A stretch of 64,000 bases of DNA from Desulforapulum autotrophicum (GTDB taxonomy: Bacteria > Desulfobacterota > Desulfobacteria > Desulfobacterales > Desulfolunaceae). Location: positions 1-64,000 of the forward strand of contig DYJE01000020.1 of NCBI GenBank assembly GCA_020723285.1, written 5' to 3'. The position numbers were made by a program, and so were the translations under genes. Under the pieces are notes generated by a model. The model was given only the letters and a program-made list of their open reading frames with translations. It made no database searches and had not been told where the DNA came from. Within the stretch, counting starts at the first letter, position 1. Each line of letters starts with the position of its first letter. Below, piece after piece: positions 17,170-26,721 of this stretch.

Positions 17170-20091
17170 TCATTCTCCGTCTAAAACGGCCCGGACTTTG
17201 TGGGCCATGTCTTTCAGGGAAAACGGTTTTTGAATGAAGTTGACCCCATCGTCGGAAACGCCTTTGGGGGTGATGAGGTTGGATGTGTAGCCGGACATGA
17301 AAAGATGAGCGATGCCCGGCCGGAGGATCTGAAGGCGGTCGGCCAGTTCTTTTCCGTTCATTTCCGGCATGATCACATCGGTGATGAACAGGTCGATGGG
17401 GATATCCGCTTCTTCCATGATGCGGATGGCTTCATGGGGCGTTCCGGAAGTGATCACGGTGTAGCCCAGCTGTTCAAGGATCTTCCGGGCCAGATCGAGG
17501 AGGCTGGGGTCATCTTCCACAACCAGAAGGGTCTCGCCCTGGCTTCTCGGAATGAATACCTCCTCATTTCCCATGTCATTCGTTTCTTCCGTGCTGCTTT
17601 CCGGGATGGATATTCGGAACATGGTTCCCTGACCGGGTTCGCTGAAGGCCTGAATCACACCCTCGCTTTGCGTGACGATGCCGTAAACTGTGGCAAGGCC
17701 CATGCCGGTTCCTTGACCCACACCCTTGGTGGTGTAGAAGGGCTCGAAGATGTGGGTCAGGGTTTCATGGTCGATGCCGCTGCCATCATCGCTGACACGC
17801 AGGATGATATAAGGCCCCGGAGAAAAATCGGGATGTGCGGTGCAATAGGCTTCGTCATAGAAGATTTTTTCCGTTTCAATGCAGATGTGGCCCACGTCGC
17901 TGATGGCGTCCCTGGCGTTGACACAGAGGTTGATCAGAACCTGGTCGAACTGTGTGGGGTCCATTTTCACCAGGCAGCGTTCGGATATGGGGCGCCAGGC
18001 CAGTTCGATGTTTTCACCGATGATCCGCCGGACCATTTTGAGGGTGGCTTCCACGGATTCGTTGACATCGAAAACCGTGGGTGCAAGGGCCTGTTTTCGG
18101 GCGAAGGTCAGAAGTTGCCGGGTGAGATTCCCTGAACGGCGAGCCGCGTCCAGAATGCGTTCCATGTTGGGCCTGAAGGGATTTTTCTCATCCATGTCGC
18201 TCAGGGTCATTTCCGTGTACCCCATGATGACGCTCAGGATGTTGTTGAAATCATGGGCCACACCACCGGCCAGAATCCCCACGGCTTCCAGTTTTTTAGA
18301 CTGGTTGAGCTGGCTCTGAAGTCTTTCCCGCTCCGTGATGTCCCTGAAATTCCAGACCCGCCCGATTTCAAGTCCGCCCATGATCATGGGCGCGGAATAG
18401 CATTCAAACACCCTTCCGTCTTTGAAACCGATTTCTCGCATGTGCTGAATCCGGCTGTTGTACAACAGTTCCGTCAGGGCCTTGAAATCTTCAGGATCTG
18501 TGAGCTGGTCCAGGACAAATGACCGGAGAACGCCTTCATCTTCAATGTTACGGAGTTCTGGAGGAATGTGCCACATTCTGTAGAACTGTTCGTTGGTCTG
18601 GGTGATTTTCAGATCCTTGTTCACGGCCAGAATTCCATCGGGAGTCGCGTTTAACGTGGCCCGGAGCAGTTCCATGTTTTCCTTGAGGGTGTGGATACTG
18701 ACATCCAGGCCGATGATGCGGGACGGTTTTCCCGTTTCGTCCCATTGGATGGTTTTCCCTTTGGACAGCACCCAGCACCATGTGCCATCGGCTTTCCGGA
18801 GTCTGAATTCGTGTTCCAGAGAGCCCTGGCCTCCCCCGGCCAGATAGATATGAAACATGTGCGTCATGGCCGGCTGGTCATCGGGGTGAACAAACATCAT
18901 GAATTCCGTCATGGGAACGGCCTGATCCATCTGCTCGTATCCCAGCATGGAAAACCAGGGGCCGCTTAAATGGGTGGTCCGGGTTTCGCTCCGGTAATCC
19001 CAGGCACCGGCCTGGGTCACTTCCGTGGCCAGACGGAGGACGGCGGCCTGTTCGAGGAAATCCTGCTGAGAGGCTTTCAGGCTGGCCACCTTTTCATTCA
19101 GCCTGCTTTTGAGGAGAACGGTGATGGCCATGAACCCCAGAAGGAGCAGGAGCCCGAAAACACCGGCCCATGTGAGGAATCTCACGGTTTCCGGATCAAG
19201 AAGGCTCTCGGTGTCGAGAGCGATCCATTTTTTCCGGATGATTTCGATGTCGCGTAAGGGAACGTCGGAAAGGGCTTTGAGAATGGCGCTGAAAAGCAGG
19301 GGATATCTGCGGCTGACACCGATGCTCCAAGAAAACACGTAATCGGTGCTGCCGGCCACACGGAGGTTTGGAAGTCCTTCCTGCTCTATATGGTAGGCCG
19401 CCACGGCAAGGTTTTCCACAAAAGCGTCCACCTGTCTGAACGAGGTGCGCCTCAAACCGTCGACCACGTTGCTGGCGGGAATCACATCAAAAAGACCCCG
19501 TGCCTTGTCCCGGAGATAGGTTTCCGTGGCGAATCCCGAAACAACGGCCACGGTCCGGCCAGCCAGCATATCGAGGGTCAGGTTTTCACGGACATCCTTG
19601 TTGACGATGATCACCACAGGCACGGTGGCATAGGGCTTTGTAAAAAACGCGAATCGCCGCCGCTCCGTTGTGGCCACGATGGTGGGGGCTATGGCGCATT
19701 CACCGCTTTCAAGGGCTGAAAGATGCTTGTTCCAGTCGGTTGACGGCGTTTTGACGAAGGTGGCATTCAGCCGCTTTTCCACGCATTCGATGATGTCCGC
19801 GCCCATGCCGGTGAATTCCCCGGACGCGGATGAAAATTCGATGGGCGGAAATTCGACGTTGAAATAGAGCGTGAGTTTTTCAGGGTTGTTTTTCAGCCAG
19901 TTTTGCTCTTCGGCTGTAAGATTGACGGAAGCGCCCGGTGCACCATGGACGTAAGACGCTGAAATGAAGGTCTGGTACCCTGTCAGGAAGAAAAACACCA
20001 GAACGGGCAACAACCCGGCGGCCGGGTTTTTCACGAATCGTCGGCCATGATGATGCATCAATGAAGCCGTATACGGTAAAGGGTCAGTCAT
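17170..20091 (-). CDS. Hybrid sensor histidine kinase with periplasmic solute-binding sensor, two PAS and receiver domain
   Basis: About 973 residues from ATG 20091 (a TTG 33 bases upstream is the other choice). Order: signal/TM helix (about 25-45), periplasmic SBP_bac_3 domain similar to amino-acid-binding proteins (LNNNPEKL-like start, about 55-290), TM helix ([17 protein letters not shown]), PAS domain with PAC ([10 protein letters not shown]), a second PAS ([14 protein letters not shown]), HisKA with His613 in [11 protein letters not shown], HATPase_c with NLCVNARDA and [11 protein letters not shown], and a C-terminal receiver with Asp905 in [13 protein letters not shown]. No separate response regulator or output gene is adjacent. 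Confidence 0.88.
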   Translation of the reverse strand: MTDPLPYTASLMHHHGRRFVKNPAAGLLPVLVFFFLTGYQTFISASYVHGAPGASVNLTAEEQNWLKNNPEKLTLYFNVEFPPIEFSSASGEFTGMGADIIECVEKRLNATFVKTPSTDWNKHLSALESGECAIAPTIVATTERRRFAFFTKPYATVPVVIIVNKDVRENLTLDMLAGRTVAVVSGFATETYLRDKARGLFDVIPASNVVDGLRRTSFRQVDAFVENLAVAAYHIEQEGLPNLRVAGSTDYVFSWSIGVSRRYPLLFSAILKALSDVPLRDIEIIRKKWIALDTESLLDPETVRFLTWAGVFGLLLLLGFMAITVLLKSRLNEKVASLKASQQDFLEQAAVLRLATEVTQAGAWDYRSETRTTHLSGPWFSMLGYEQMDQAVPMTEFMMFVHPDDQPAMTHMFHIYLAGGGQGSLEHEFRLRKADGTWCWVLSKGKTIQWDETGKPSRIIGLDVSIHTLKENMELLRATLNATPDGILAVNKDLKITQTNEQFYRMWHIPPELRNIEDEGVLRSFVLDQLTDPEDFKALTELLYNSRIQHMREIGFKDGRVFECYSAPMIMGGLEIGRVWNFRDITERERLQSQLNQSKKLEAVGILAGGVAHDFNNILSVIMGYTEMTLSDMDEKNPFRPNMERILDAARRSGNLTRQLLTFARKQALAPTVFDVNESVEATLKMVRRIIGENIELAWRPISERCLVKMDPTQFDQVLINLCVNARDAISDVGHICIETEKIFYDEAYCTAHPDFSPGPYIILRVSDDGSGIDHETLTHIFEPFYTTKGVGQGTGMGLATVYGIVTQSEGVIQAFSEPGQGTMFRISIPESSTEETNDMGNEEVFIPRSQGETLLVVEDDPSLLDLARKILEQLGYTVITSGTPHEAIRIMEEADIPIDLFITDVIMPEMNGKELADRLQILRPGIAHLFMSGYTSNLITPKGVSDDGVNFIQKPFSLKDMAHKVRAVLDGE

Positions 20092-20391
20092 GACGGTGTC
20101 ATCCAAAAGGTATGATTCAAACAATCAGGTTCAGTTGTTACGATTCAGCGAACGAATGCTACGGTCGGTTTCATGTTCTGGATTTTGGGCAGCCTTTTGT
20201 TTATCCCTGATTTGCGCCCTTTGAAAAGCCGTTTACATTGTTTTTGTTAATGAAAACGTGTGATCAATCATACCATATTTCCAGGTATTCAAAAGAAAAA
20301 AATATCACGGCGTCTGAGGGGTATCTGTCAGATGCGATGTGGCATTCGCACCGGCAGAAATGTGATGTCTTTGACACGGAGTATCGTTCGG
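20092..20391. other. Intergenic stretch between rsgA and the sensor kinase gene
   Basis: Three hundred bases containing the likely sensor kinase promoter. AT-rich patch TTTGTTAATGAAAAC lies around 20240-20256. No convincing gene, hairpin terminator or repeat is visible. Confidence 0.4.
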
Positions 20392-21453
20392 TCACCCTTT
20401 AAAGCTTTTTTTAACCGATTTGACAAATCGTCCGAAATCACGATCCTTTTTTCTCTTTTCAGCATACGTCATCTGATGAAATTCGGATTCACTTTTAAGT
20501 TTCAGGTAGTTTTCAAAACGTTCCTGGCTGATGTCGCCGGAATCCAGCGCTTCGGAAATGGCGCATCCCGGTTCCCCCGAGTGGGTGCAGTCGCGGTATC
20601 GGCAGTCTGCTGCAAGATCTGTGATATCTGAAAAATAGTCCGATACGCTGTTTTCTGATCCAAGAATACCAAACTCCCGCATGCCGGGATTGTCGATCAC
20701 CAGCGCCCCTCCGGCAAGGCGTATCAGTTCGCGGCGGACCGTGGTATGACGCCCTTCGCCCGTTGCACTGACCTGTCCCGTTTCCTGCATGGCCCGGCCG
20801 GTCAGGCCATTGATCAGCGTGCTTTTGCCCACGCCTGACGAACCCACGAAACAATAGGTCCGGCCGGGAAGCAGCATAGCTTCAAGTTCGTCCACGCCGT
20901 TTCGGGTGACGTTACTCAATGTGATCACCGGGGCTACGATCCCTGCACTTTGGATGCTCTCCAGCTGGGATGACAGCACATCCGGGGTGACCAAATCTGT
21001 TTTGCTGAGAAGAATGACTGGGTCGGCCCCGCCTTCGGACACCATGACAAGATAACGTTCCAGGCGGTTCAGATTGAAATCGAAGTGGCAGGACTGAACG
21101 ATAAACACCACGTCCACATTGGAGGCGATCATCTGGTAATCGACGTTGTTTCCGGCCGATTTTCTGAATAACGACGTCTGACGATCCAAAAGACCCTGGA
21201 CAATCCCGAAGCCGTCTTCAGGCTGTCTGTCCACATGGACCCAGTCGCCCACGCAGGGCATGTCCCGGACCAGGCTGTGACGGTGAAGATAGCTTCCGGC
21301 CATCCTGCCCCTGAAATGTCCGGACTGGTCCACAAGAAGCAGCTGTTCACGGTCCACAGCGACGACCCGTGCCAGGGTATGTGCCGTGTTCTGTTGAGTT
21401 TTTTGTTCGAACCAGCTGTTCCAGCCCCAGTCGTTCAATGTATTGTTTTCCAT
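20392..21453 (-). CDS. rsgA: Ribosome small-subunit-dependent GTPase RsgA
   Basis: A 353-residue circularly permuted GTPase that checks and matures the 30S subunit. An N-terminal OB fold (about 30-100) is followed by the permuted G motifs: G4 LLSKTDLV, then G5-like, G1 GSSGVGKST, and G3 DNPGMREFG. A zinc-binding end follows with Cys-X4-Cys-X-His (CRYRDCTHSGEPGC). ATG 21453 was taken as start. The order of motifs (G4 before G1) is diagnostic. It stands as a single gene. Confidence 0.95.
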   Translation of the reverse strand: MENNTLNDWGWNSWFEQKTQQNTAHTLARVVAVDREQLLLVDQSGHFRGRMAGSYLHRHSLVRDMPCVGDWVHVDRQPEDGFGIVQGLLDRQTSLFRKSAGNNVDYQMIASNVDVVFIVQSCHFDFNLNRLERYLVMVSEGGADPVILLSKTDLVTPDVLSSQLESIQSAGIVAPVITLSNVTRNGVDELEAMLLPGRTYCFVGSSGVGKSTLINGLTGRAMQETGQVSATGEGRHTTVRRELIRLAGGALVIDNPGMREFGILGSENSVSDYFSDITDLAADCRYRDCTHSGEPGCAISEALDSGDISQERFENYLKLKSESEFHQMTYAEKRKKDRDFGRFVKSVKKSFKG

Positions 21454-21632
21454 GTTTCTAAGGGTATCCGGCTTTGGGTGTCAGTCTACACGTCACCGGC
21501 GGTCAGAGGGTGGCTCCGACAGCCGATGACTGTTTTTTCTTGCAGGTCTTCATTGAAAGATCAATACAAAAATATACGGAGCCTTATTAAAAAAAACCGT
21601 ATTCCTGAACCGTAAAAGCCCCCCTCCGCCGG

Positions 21633-21878
21633 TTATGACGACCTCATGTTTCGTGCGGCGATCACACCGGCCGGAACGGCAAGGTACAGCAGAATCGTGA
21701 CAGCGAAGGGAAACGGCTGAAGGGTGCTGTCTTCGAGAAAATGGAAATCAGTCCCGGTTTGTCCGGGCTCGACACACACTGTCCCCGGCTGGTTTGCCAG
21801 AGCCGTGGAACGGTCATGGACTCCGCCGAATCCGAAAACGGCGAAGGCCCACAGGGTCCATATCACAAGGGTTTTCAT
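21633..21878 (-). CDS. Small secreted/membrane protein, unknown
   Basis: 81 residues from ATG 21878, which has GAGGAGG seven bases upstream; the frame starts five codons earlier. Residues 1-19 are a signal peptide-like helix and residues about 55-75 a second helix (FPFAVTILLYLAVPAGVIAA) before a short basic tail. Between them is a short periplasmic region with one Cys (GTVCVEPG). It faces away from the fmdE gene. No family recognised. Confidence 0.55.
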   Translation of the reverse strand: MKTLVIWTLWAFAVFGFGGVHDRSTALANQPGTVCVEPGQTGTDFHFLEDSTLQPFPFAVTILLYLAVPAGVIAARNMRSS

Positions 21879-22067
21879 GGCGTGCCTCCTCATCGTGATT
21901 GATCACAGAACCAGTATGCAGGGGACTGGGTTAGATTTCTGTGAGGAAATCGTGTGTTTTTTGTTTGACGGTGAAAGAATGCCGGGAAAGACATGCTTTT
22001 GCATGTGCCACACTGGACCTTGACGAAATTTTTATTGACAGGGTTACCGGTTGCGCATTAAAAGAGC

Positions 22068-22115
22068 TTCATTGCATGATTCCGGTTTCATGAAGAAACC
22101 GGGAAAGACAATGAA
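22068..22115 (+). ncRNA. Candidate aptamer-like 5' leader hairpin before fmdE
   Basis: The leader folds into an outer stem UUCAUUG/CAAUGAA (22068-22074 with 22109-22115), an internal loop CAUGAUU/GAAAGA, and an inner stem CCGGUUUC/GAAACCGG (22082-22089 with 22095-22102) capped by AUGAA. Stem, purine-rich internal loop, stem, and then a terminator 13 bases downstream is the layout of a small riboswitch with its expression platform. I cannot match it to a known class. Confidence 0.45.
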
Positions 22116-22128
22116 ACATAAAAACGCG

Positions 22129-22174
22129 GCCACGAAGGTCGGAACATGAGATGTCCGGCTTTCGTGGCTTTTTT
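22129..22174 (+). terminator. Intrinsic terminator in the fmdE leader (possible attenuator)
   Basis: GCCACGAA (22129-22136) pairs with TTCGTGGC (22161-22168), extended inward through TCGGA/TCCGG-type pairs to an ACAT-GAG-ATGT end, followed by six T. It lies 65 bases upstream of the fmdE start and downstream of the putative promoter, so it must be read through for expression. Confidence 0.75.
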
Positions 22175-22238
22175 GTTTCTGTGCGGAGCCGTGACGCATT
22201 TTTATGGACCGCATGAACGGAGATGAAAGGAGTTTTTT

Positions 22239-23372
22239 ATGTTTTATAAGACGAGCAAGGTGCTGAGTTTAAAGATGATGTTATGGACACTGGTTGTTCT
22301 GGTCTCGGCAGGGTTTGGTCTGGCAGGGGTTGCAGAATCCTGCGTGAAAACAAGGGAGTATGGTTACTGGACAGAGGTGGGGGCTCTTGCGGCAGGACAG
22401 GCCCTTTCCATGATCCGCAAAAAAGGTGTGGCCGTGAAAGCCGACGACTGCATCGCCCTTTCCAGTGCGGGGTATGCCGAGATCAAGGACCGTGACACGG
22501 CAGGTGCCCTGGATGGCCTGGCCCGGATTCTTGGAGTGAAACGGGGGAACCACAGCCTGATCGAGGTTCACAGTGCACCGGACACGGCGTTGTGGTTTGC
22601 CGTGTACCATCTGAAATCCGGGTATGGCACCTATCTTCAGATCAATCCGGACGCCGTGGGTTCGGGCGGCACGTTGTACAGACTGGACAAAAAGAACCTG
22701 TTTTCGTCAAAGGCTGTGGAAAAAATCAACGCGGAGCACCTGTTCGCCAACGCGTCGGAGTTCGCGGGGAAATTCAACGCCAAAATCTTCGGCGGCAATG
22801 AGTTCCGCATCGTCACCATCGCCAATGCCGTGGCTGCGGGTGCGCCGTCATGCGCTGTACGGGCCTTTGAATTCCACGACCACTACTGCCCGGGCGTGAC
22901 GTCGGGCATCCTCATGGCGCTTTACATCAAACACTATTTCCCCAAGGAACCGGCCGGAAGTTACTTTGTCCAGAGCGTCCAGCCCTGGTGCAAAGAAGAC
23001 GCGCTGATGGTGATCCTCAACACCACACCGGGTAAAAGCGGCTACCATGTCAGCTATCCCACGGCCGATGACATGGCATCCTGGTCCGACACGGTCAAAA
23101 ACGCCAGCACCATCGTCTACCGGAAAGATCCTGTGTCCGGTCTCTGGGACGGCGTCGTTCTCGGCTACCAGGGTGGAACCACGGGCTGCCCGTCTTACGG
23201 CCACAGCGTGATGGACAAGCTCTGCGCCGATCTCTGGTATCTCAAACACCTCGATCACCCCGAAGAATTTGTCACGGTTCTCCATGAATTCGAACTGCCC
23301 AAGGGCGTCACACCCCAGAGTTACGGCCGTCCCGGTGTGGACCCCATGGTCAGGCTGGGTCTTGTGAAATGA
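22239..23372 (+). CDS. Secreted FmdE-family protein
   Basis: A 377-residue protein with a signal peptide (about 1-33, ending GLAGVAES). The C-terminal half carries the FmdE domain (named after subunit E of formylmethanofuran dehydrogenase): FHDHYCPGVTSG with His213, His215 and Cys217, then QPWCKEDALMVILNTTPGK. These residues bind metal in the family. The N-terminal half resembles a second, degenerate copy (YGYWTEVGALAAGQAL). Export suggests periplasmic metal or metal-cofactor handling. A TonB-dependent receptor follows after 92 bases. AAGGAG precedes ATG 22239. The exact ligand is unknown. Confidence 0.82.
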   Translation: MFYKTSKVLSLKMMLWTLVVLVSAGFGLAGVAESCVKTREYGYWTEVGALAAGQALSMIRKKGVAVKADDCIALSSAGYAEIKDRDTAGALDGLARILGVKRGNHSLIEVHSAPDTALWFAVYHLKSGYGTYLQINPDAVGSGGTLYRLDKKNLFSSKAVEKINAEHLFANASEFAGKFNAKIFGGNEFRIVTIANAVAAGAPSCAVRAFEFHDHYCPGVTSGILMALYIKHYFPKEPAGSYFVQSVQPWCKEDALMVILNTTPGKSGYHVSYPTADDMASWSDTVKNASTIVYRKDPVSGLWDGVVLGYQGGTTGCPSYGHSVMDKLCADLWYLKHLDHPEEFVTVLHEFELPKGVTPQSYGRPGVDPMVRLGLVK

Positions 23373-23464
23373 TGCGACATCCTCTGGGCGGTAGGCCGTC
23401 CGGGGGCTTACGGGTTTCGTATCGTGTGATCAGGTGAACGAATCGACAGAGTGGAGCGGAGACT

Positions 23465-25471
23465 ATGCCTTTAAAATATAAAGATACAATCAGAGATCTG
23501 TGTGTGTTGACCGTATTTGGATGGATGGCCGTCCTTTCACCCGGATGGGCCAGCGAACCGAGCATGGTTCTGAAACTGGGTGAGATCACAGTAACGGCAA
23601 AAAAGGACAGCGCGGAGGAATCCCCGCCCTCGGCCACAATCATCAAAGGGGAAGACCTGAAAGATCAGCATTTTGACAAAACCCTCTACGTCCTTCAGAA
23701 AGTTCCGGGGGTGGTGATTCAGGATTACGGGCAGGGGGCCGTGGCCAGCCAGTTTTCCATGCGGGGTTTGCGCCTGGGTCACAACACGGGCGTGGCCATT
23801 TTCGTCGACGGCGTGCCCATCAACGAGTCCACGTCCCACGGTGACGGATACGGGGATTTCAACACCATCATTCCGGAGGATATCGAGTCCGTCGAGGTCA
23901 TCAAGGGTCCGTCGTCGGCTTTGTACGGACAGTTCGCCCGGGCCGGGGTTGTGAACATCATCACCAGACGAAGCGGGAATTTCAATCTGTACAAGCTGGG
24001 TGCCGGGGATTTCAACCGTCAGCGGTTTGCGGGTTCAGCAGGAAAAACCGAGGGTGATCTGTCATCGGTGTTCGGGGTTGAAATGTCGAGAAGCGAAGGG
24101 GCCGCCGATCATTCCGGATGGCTTCTGTGCAATGCCACAGGCAAATTCACCTATGATATCAGCGACAAACTCAAGACAGGTCTTACCCTTAACATGCACG
24201 CCACGGAATGGGACCACCCCGAATACCTGACCCGGCAACAGTGGGATAACGGGGAATACTGGAGCGCGAAACCCCTGGGCGGCGGCGAACGGTACCGTTA
24301 CGGCGGAAGCGCCAATCTATCTCTGGCCGCTACGGAAACATCGACGGTAAACGCCATGATTTACGGTTACACCATGAATCTCACCCGGTACAGGGACTTG
24401 GATACCACCGTGCGTGAAGAATACCATGACCGGGATATGTACGGCGGCAGCGCGAGCCTTGTTTTAAAAACCGATATGGCGGGAATGAAAAACACCCTGA
24501 CCACCGGCGTGGACGGGCAGATGGAACTGACCCACACCATCAATGCCCTGAATCCCAGCCGGATTCCTTCGGCCCGTGAAAACATCACCGTGAACGGGGA
24601 ATCGGTGATCACCACACTTTCGGCCTACGCTCAGAATCGTCTTCATGTGTCCCCCCGCTGGCTGCTTTCCCTGGGAGGACGCATCGACTCCATCTCAGGC
24701 GATCTGGAAAACAAGCTGACCGGATTGGATTCGGACATGGACACCTTCACGATTTTCAGTCCCAAAGCCGCACTTGATTTTACGCCGGTCCCCGGCAGCA
24801 CCGTTTTCACCACCTACGGAGAGGGATTCCGACTTCCCGGAGGATTCGACAAGTTCACCTACCCCGGTCTCAAAGAGGAAACGTACCGGCAGTACGAGCT
24901 GGGTTACACATTTTCGGGAATCGAAAACCTTCAAACCACGCTGACAGGGTTTGTTCTTGAGGTGGACGACGAAATCGTTACGCTGGACGCCGCAGGGACC
25001 AAGGAAAATCAGGGCAGTACACGGCGCACCGGAATGGAGCTTGCCGCAGAGTACACCATTTTCAGGCATCTTGGAATGTACGGCCATGTGTCATACGTCA
25101 AGGGGAAATACCTCGACTACGTGAAAAACGGCGTGGATTACTCGGATACTGACATCTCCCTTGTGCCCGAATGGCTGTTCAGTTTCGGCGCGGAGTGGAA
25201 GCCACCCAAAGGCCTCTTCGCAGGTTTCGACTACCGTTATTCCGGCGAGAGTTTTCTTGAAGATTACCCCGGTGATTACACCGGCAACCGCAAGTACACC
25301 ATCGACTACTGGGTTGCCGATGCCCGGATCGGATATCGGATAGACCCATATTCGCTGACCCTTGACATCAAAAACATGTTCGATGAACGCTATCCAAGCA
25401 CCGAATCGGCCAACTCCCTGCGGACGGCCAGTCCAAGGGCTTTTTTTGTGACCCTTGCGGTTGATTATTGA
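23465..25471 (+). CDS. TonB-dependent outer membrane receptor
   Basis: 668 residues. A signal peptide (about 1-29) is followed by a TonB box-like GEITVTAKK, the plug domain with FDKTLYVLQKVPGV, MRGL, VFVDGVPI-type strand and VEVIKGPSSALYG, and then a 22-strand barrel. The protein ends in the expected aromatic C-terminus (VTLAVDY). It would import a scarce ligand, powered by a TonB complex not encoded here. Pairing with the periplasmic FmdE protein hints at a metal chelate. Confidence 0.9.
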   Translation: MPLKYKDTIRDLCVLTVFGWMAVLSPGWASEPSMVLKLGEITVTAKKDSAEESPPSATIIKGEDLKDQHFDKTLYVLQKVPGVVIQDYGQGAVASQFSMRGLRLGHNTGVAIFVDGVPINESTSHGDGYGDFNTIIPEDIESVEVIKGPSSALYGQFARAGVVNIITRRSGNFNLYKLGAGDFNRQRFAGSAGKTEGDLSSVFGVEMSRSEGAADHSGWLLCNATGKFTYDISDKLKTGLTLNMHATEWDHPEYLTRQQWDNGEYWSAKPLGGGERYRYGGSANLSLAATETSTVNAMIYGYTMNLTRYRDLDTTVREEYHDRDMYGGSASLVLKTDMAGMKNTLTTGVDGQMELTHTINALNPSRIPSARENITVNGESVITTLSAYAQNRLHVSPRWLLSLGGRIDSISGDLENKLTGLDSDMDTFTIFSPKAALDFTPVPGSTVFTTYGEGFRLPGGFDKFTYPGLKEETYRQYELGYTFSGIENLQTTLTGFVLEVDDEIVTLDAAGTKENQGSTRRTGMELAAEYTIFRHLGMYGHVSYVKGKYLDYVKNGVDYSDTDISLVPEWLFSFGAEWKPPKGLFAGFDYRYSGESFLEDYPGDYTGNRKYTIDYWVADARIGYRIDPYSLTLDIKNMFDERYPSTESANSLRTASPRAFFVTLAVDY

Positions 25472-25515
25472 ATGGAAATATGGGATTGACTTCAAATATT
25501 AATCCAGTGATTGTC

Positions 25516-25544
25516 AAAAAACCGTTCAGGAAGAGCGGGTTTTT
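25516..25544 (+). terminator. Likely terminator after the TonB receptor gene
   Basis: AAAAACCGTTC (25516-25526) pairs with GAGCGGGTTTTT (25533-25544) with one bulged G and one G-T pair, and ends in five T. It lies 45 bases past the receptor stop. Confidence 0.6.
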
Positions 25545-25555
25545 GACATGGCAGT

Positions 25556-25961
25556 GCATTATCAGTGAAACACGGAATCCTAAATGTTTGTCATTCATCC
25601 CCATCACAATTTCCGACATGGAACGTTCAGTCACTGGAAAGAAACCTATTTTGTCACCGGCTTTATACGGGGCATAGGAACCTTGTGTTTCGGCTGATTG
25701 ATCATTCATAGCGGTTTTTAGCCCGAAGAATCCTGCAATGGAATCTCGCAGACGAATCAGGGATTTCTCCCATGCCGGTGGATCGGATGCCAGAATCATC
25801 ACGGCCAGTTGATCAATCGAAAGAGCATCAGGATTTTGGATGTCTGTTTGATAAGAATCGATGTAGTCCGTAGCACCGTGCCAGTTTTTAAATATGATTG
25901 AACCGCAAGGGGGTGTTTCATGTTTGATAATGTTTATGGAATGCCTGCTTGCCTTGAATGT
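25556..25961 (-). pseudogene. Remnant of a DUF2867 protein gene
   Basis: On the minus strand an open frame reads KNWHGATDYIDSYQTDI, then LSIDQLAVMILASDPPAWEK, RDSIAGFFGLK, GDKIGFFPVTERS and DKHLGFRVSLIMH, in the order of conserved DUF2867 segments (Asp-Ser near the start, PxW, LRDxxxxxFGL, G.fpv, dkHLdFR). The frame has no ATG ahead of the first segment, only a TAA at about 25962. The usual C-terminal 'GR.Y...V.PFH' block is missing and replaced by the terminator region of the neighbour. I read it as a gene that lost both ends. Confidence 0.55.
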
Positions 25962-26016
25962 TTACACCGGCATCAGTGACAGCTGAACGCCGTCAGGCCC
26001 ATGAATTGACTGGATC

Positions 26017-26631
26017 TTAATTTTCTGTGAGCGCAAGGTTCACCCCAAGGCCGGCAAAGGCAGCGGCGAAACTGCGGCGGAGCCATGTTTGAACGCGCGG
26101 CGATTCGATGACGGATCTGCGGAAGGCATGGGCGAGAAAACCGTAGATCAGGAATATAATGAACGTCATGGCCATGAAAACAAGGCTCAGCACGAGGAGC
26201 TGGTCCATGGGTTCCGCCAAGTCCGGCCGGATGAATTGCGGCAGGAAGGCCAGGAAGAAGAGGGTCAGCTTCGGGTTGAGGATATTGAGCAGGAAGGCTT
26301 TCATGACGATGCCGGTGGCAGTTTTTGCCGATGGGTTTTCGTTAACGGTGAAAGCCGAGGTGTCACGCCAGGTGGCGTAGGCAATGAAAAGCAGATAAAA
26401 AGCGCCTGCGTATTTGAGGGCCTGGAAAGCCAGCGCGCTGGTGTGCATCACAGCGGCAAGGCCCAGAACTGTGGCCATAAGGTGGGGAAGGATTCCAGCG
26501 GTGCAGCCGAGAGCGGCGAACAGGCTTGCCTTCCGACCCTGGGCGATGCCTGTGGAAATCGTATAGATGACTCCTGTGCCGGGGACAAGCACCACGATGA
26601 ATGAGGTGATGAGAAATTCCATGGTGATCAT
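26017..26631 (-). CDS. LysE-family amino acid/homoserine lactone exporter
   Basis: About 204 residues from ATG 26631 (the frame opens 11 codons earlier; AAAGGA lies 11 bases before). It has the LysE/RhtB pattern: start MEFLITSFIVVLVPGTGVIY (the PGP/PGT signature), AQGRKASLFAALGCTAGILPH, and NPKLTLFFLAFLPQF. Five to six membrane helices. The family exports amino acids or homoserine derivatives across the inner membrane; the substrate is unknown. Single gene. Confidence 0.88.
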   Translation of the reverse strand: MITMEFLITSFIVVLVPGTGVIYTISTGIAQGRKASLFAALGCTAGILPHLMATVLGLAAVMHTSALAFQALKYAGAFYLLFIAYATWRDTSAFTVNENPSAKTATGIVMKAFLLNILNPKLTLFFLAFLPQFIRPDLAEPMDQLLVLSLVFMAMTFIIFLIYGFLAHAFRRSVIESPRVQTWLRRSFAAAFAGLGVNLALTEN

Positions 26632-26681
26632 GGGACAGGTTTCCTTTGAAGCGTCGTATAGCACCCGTCATGACGGGAACG

Positions 26682-26714
26682 GGCGGCCTTCCGGTGAATA
26701 CCGGAGACCGCCCC
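26682..26714 (-). terminator. Hairpin after the secreted domain protein gene
   Basis: GGGCGG-TCCGGT-GAAT-ACCGGA-CCGCCC stem with a small internal loop, eight bases beyond the stop at 26722. There is no clear T-run on either strand, so it is a weak terminator or an mRNA-protecting hairpin. Confidence 0.4.
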
Positions 26715-26721
26715 AGGGTGT

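Larger units (their letters stand above)
21879..22238. promoter_or_regulatory. Divergent intergenic region carrying the fmdE promoter and leader
   Basis: 360 bases between the small membrane protein and fmdE. A TTGACA box (22035-22040) with an A/T-rich box about 18 bases further (TAAAAG) could be a sigma-70 promoter. Downstream lie a structured hairpin (22068-22115) and a terminator (22129-22174), both ahead of the gene. Bases 21900-22020 show nothing definite. Confidence 0.5.

Noticed and set aside
22021-22238. Known riboswitch class (cyclic di-GMP-I, fluoride, Moco) in the fmdE leader
   Set aside because: The conserved sequence boxes of these classes that I remember are not present; only the general layout fits, so it is reported as unassigned.
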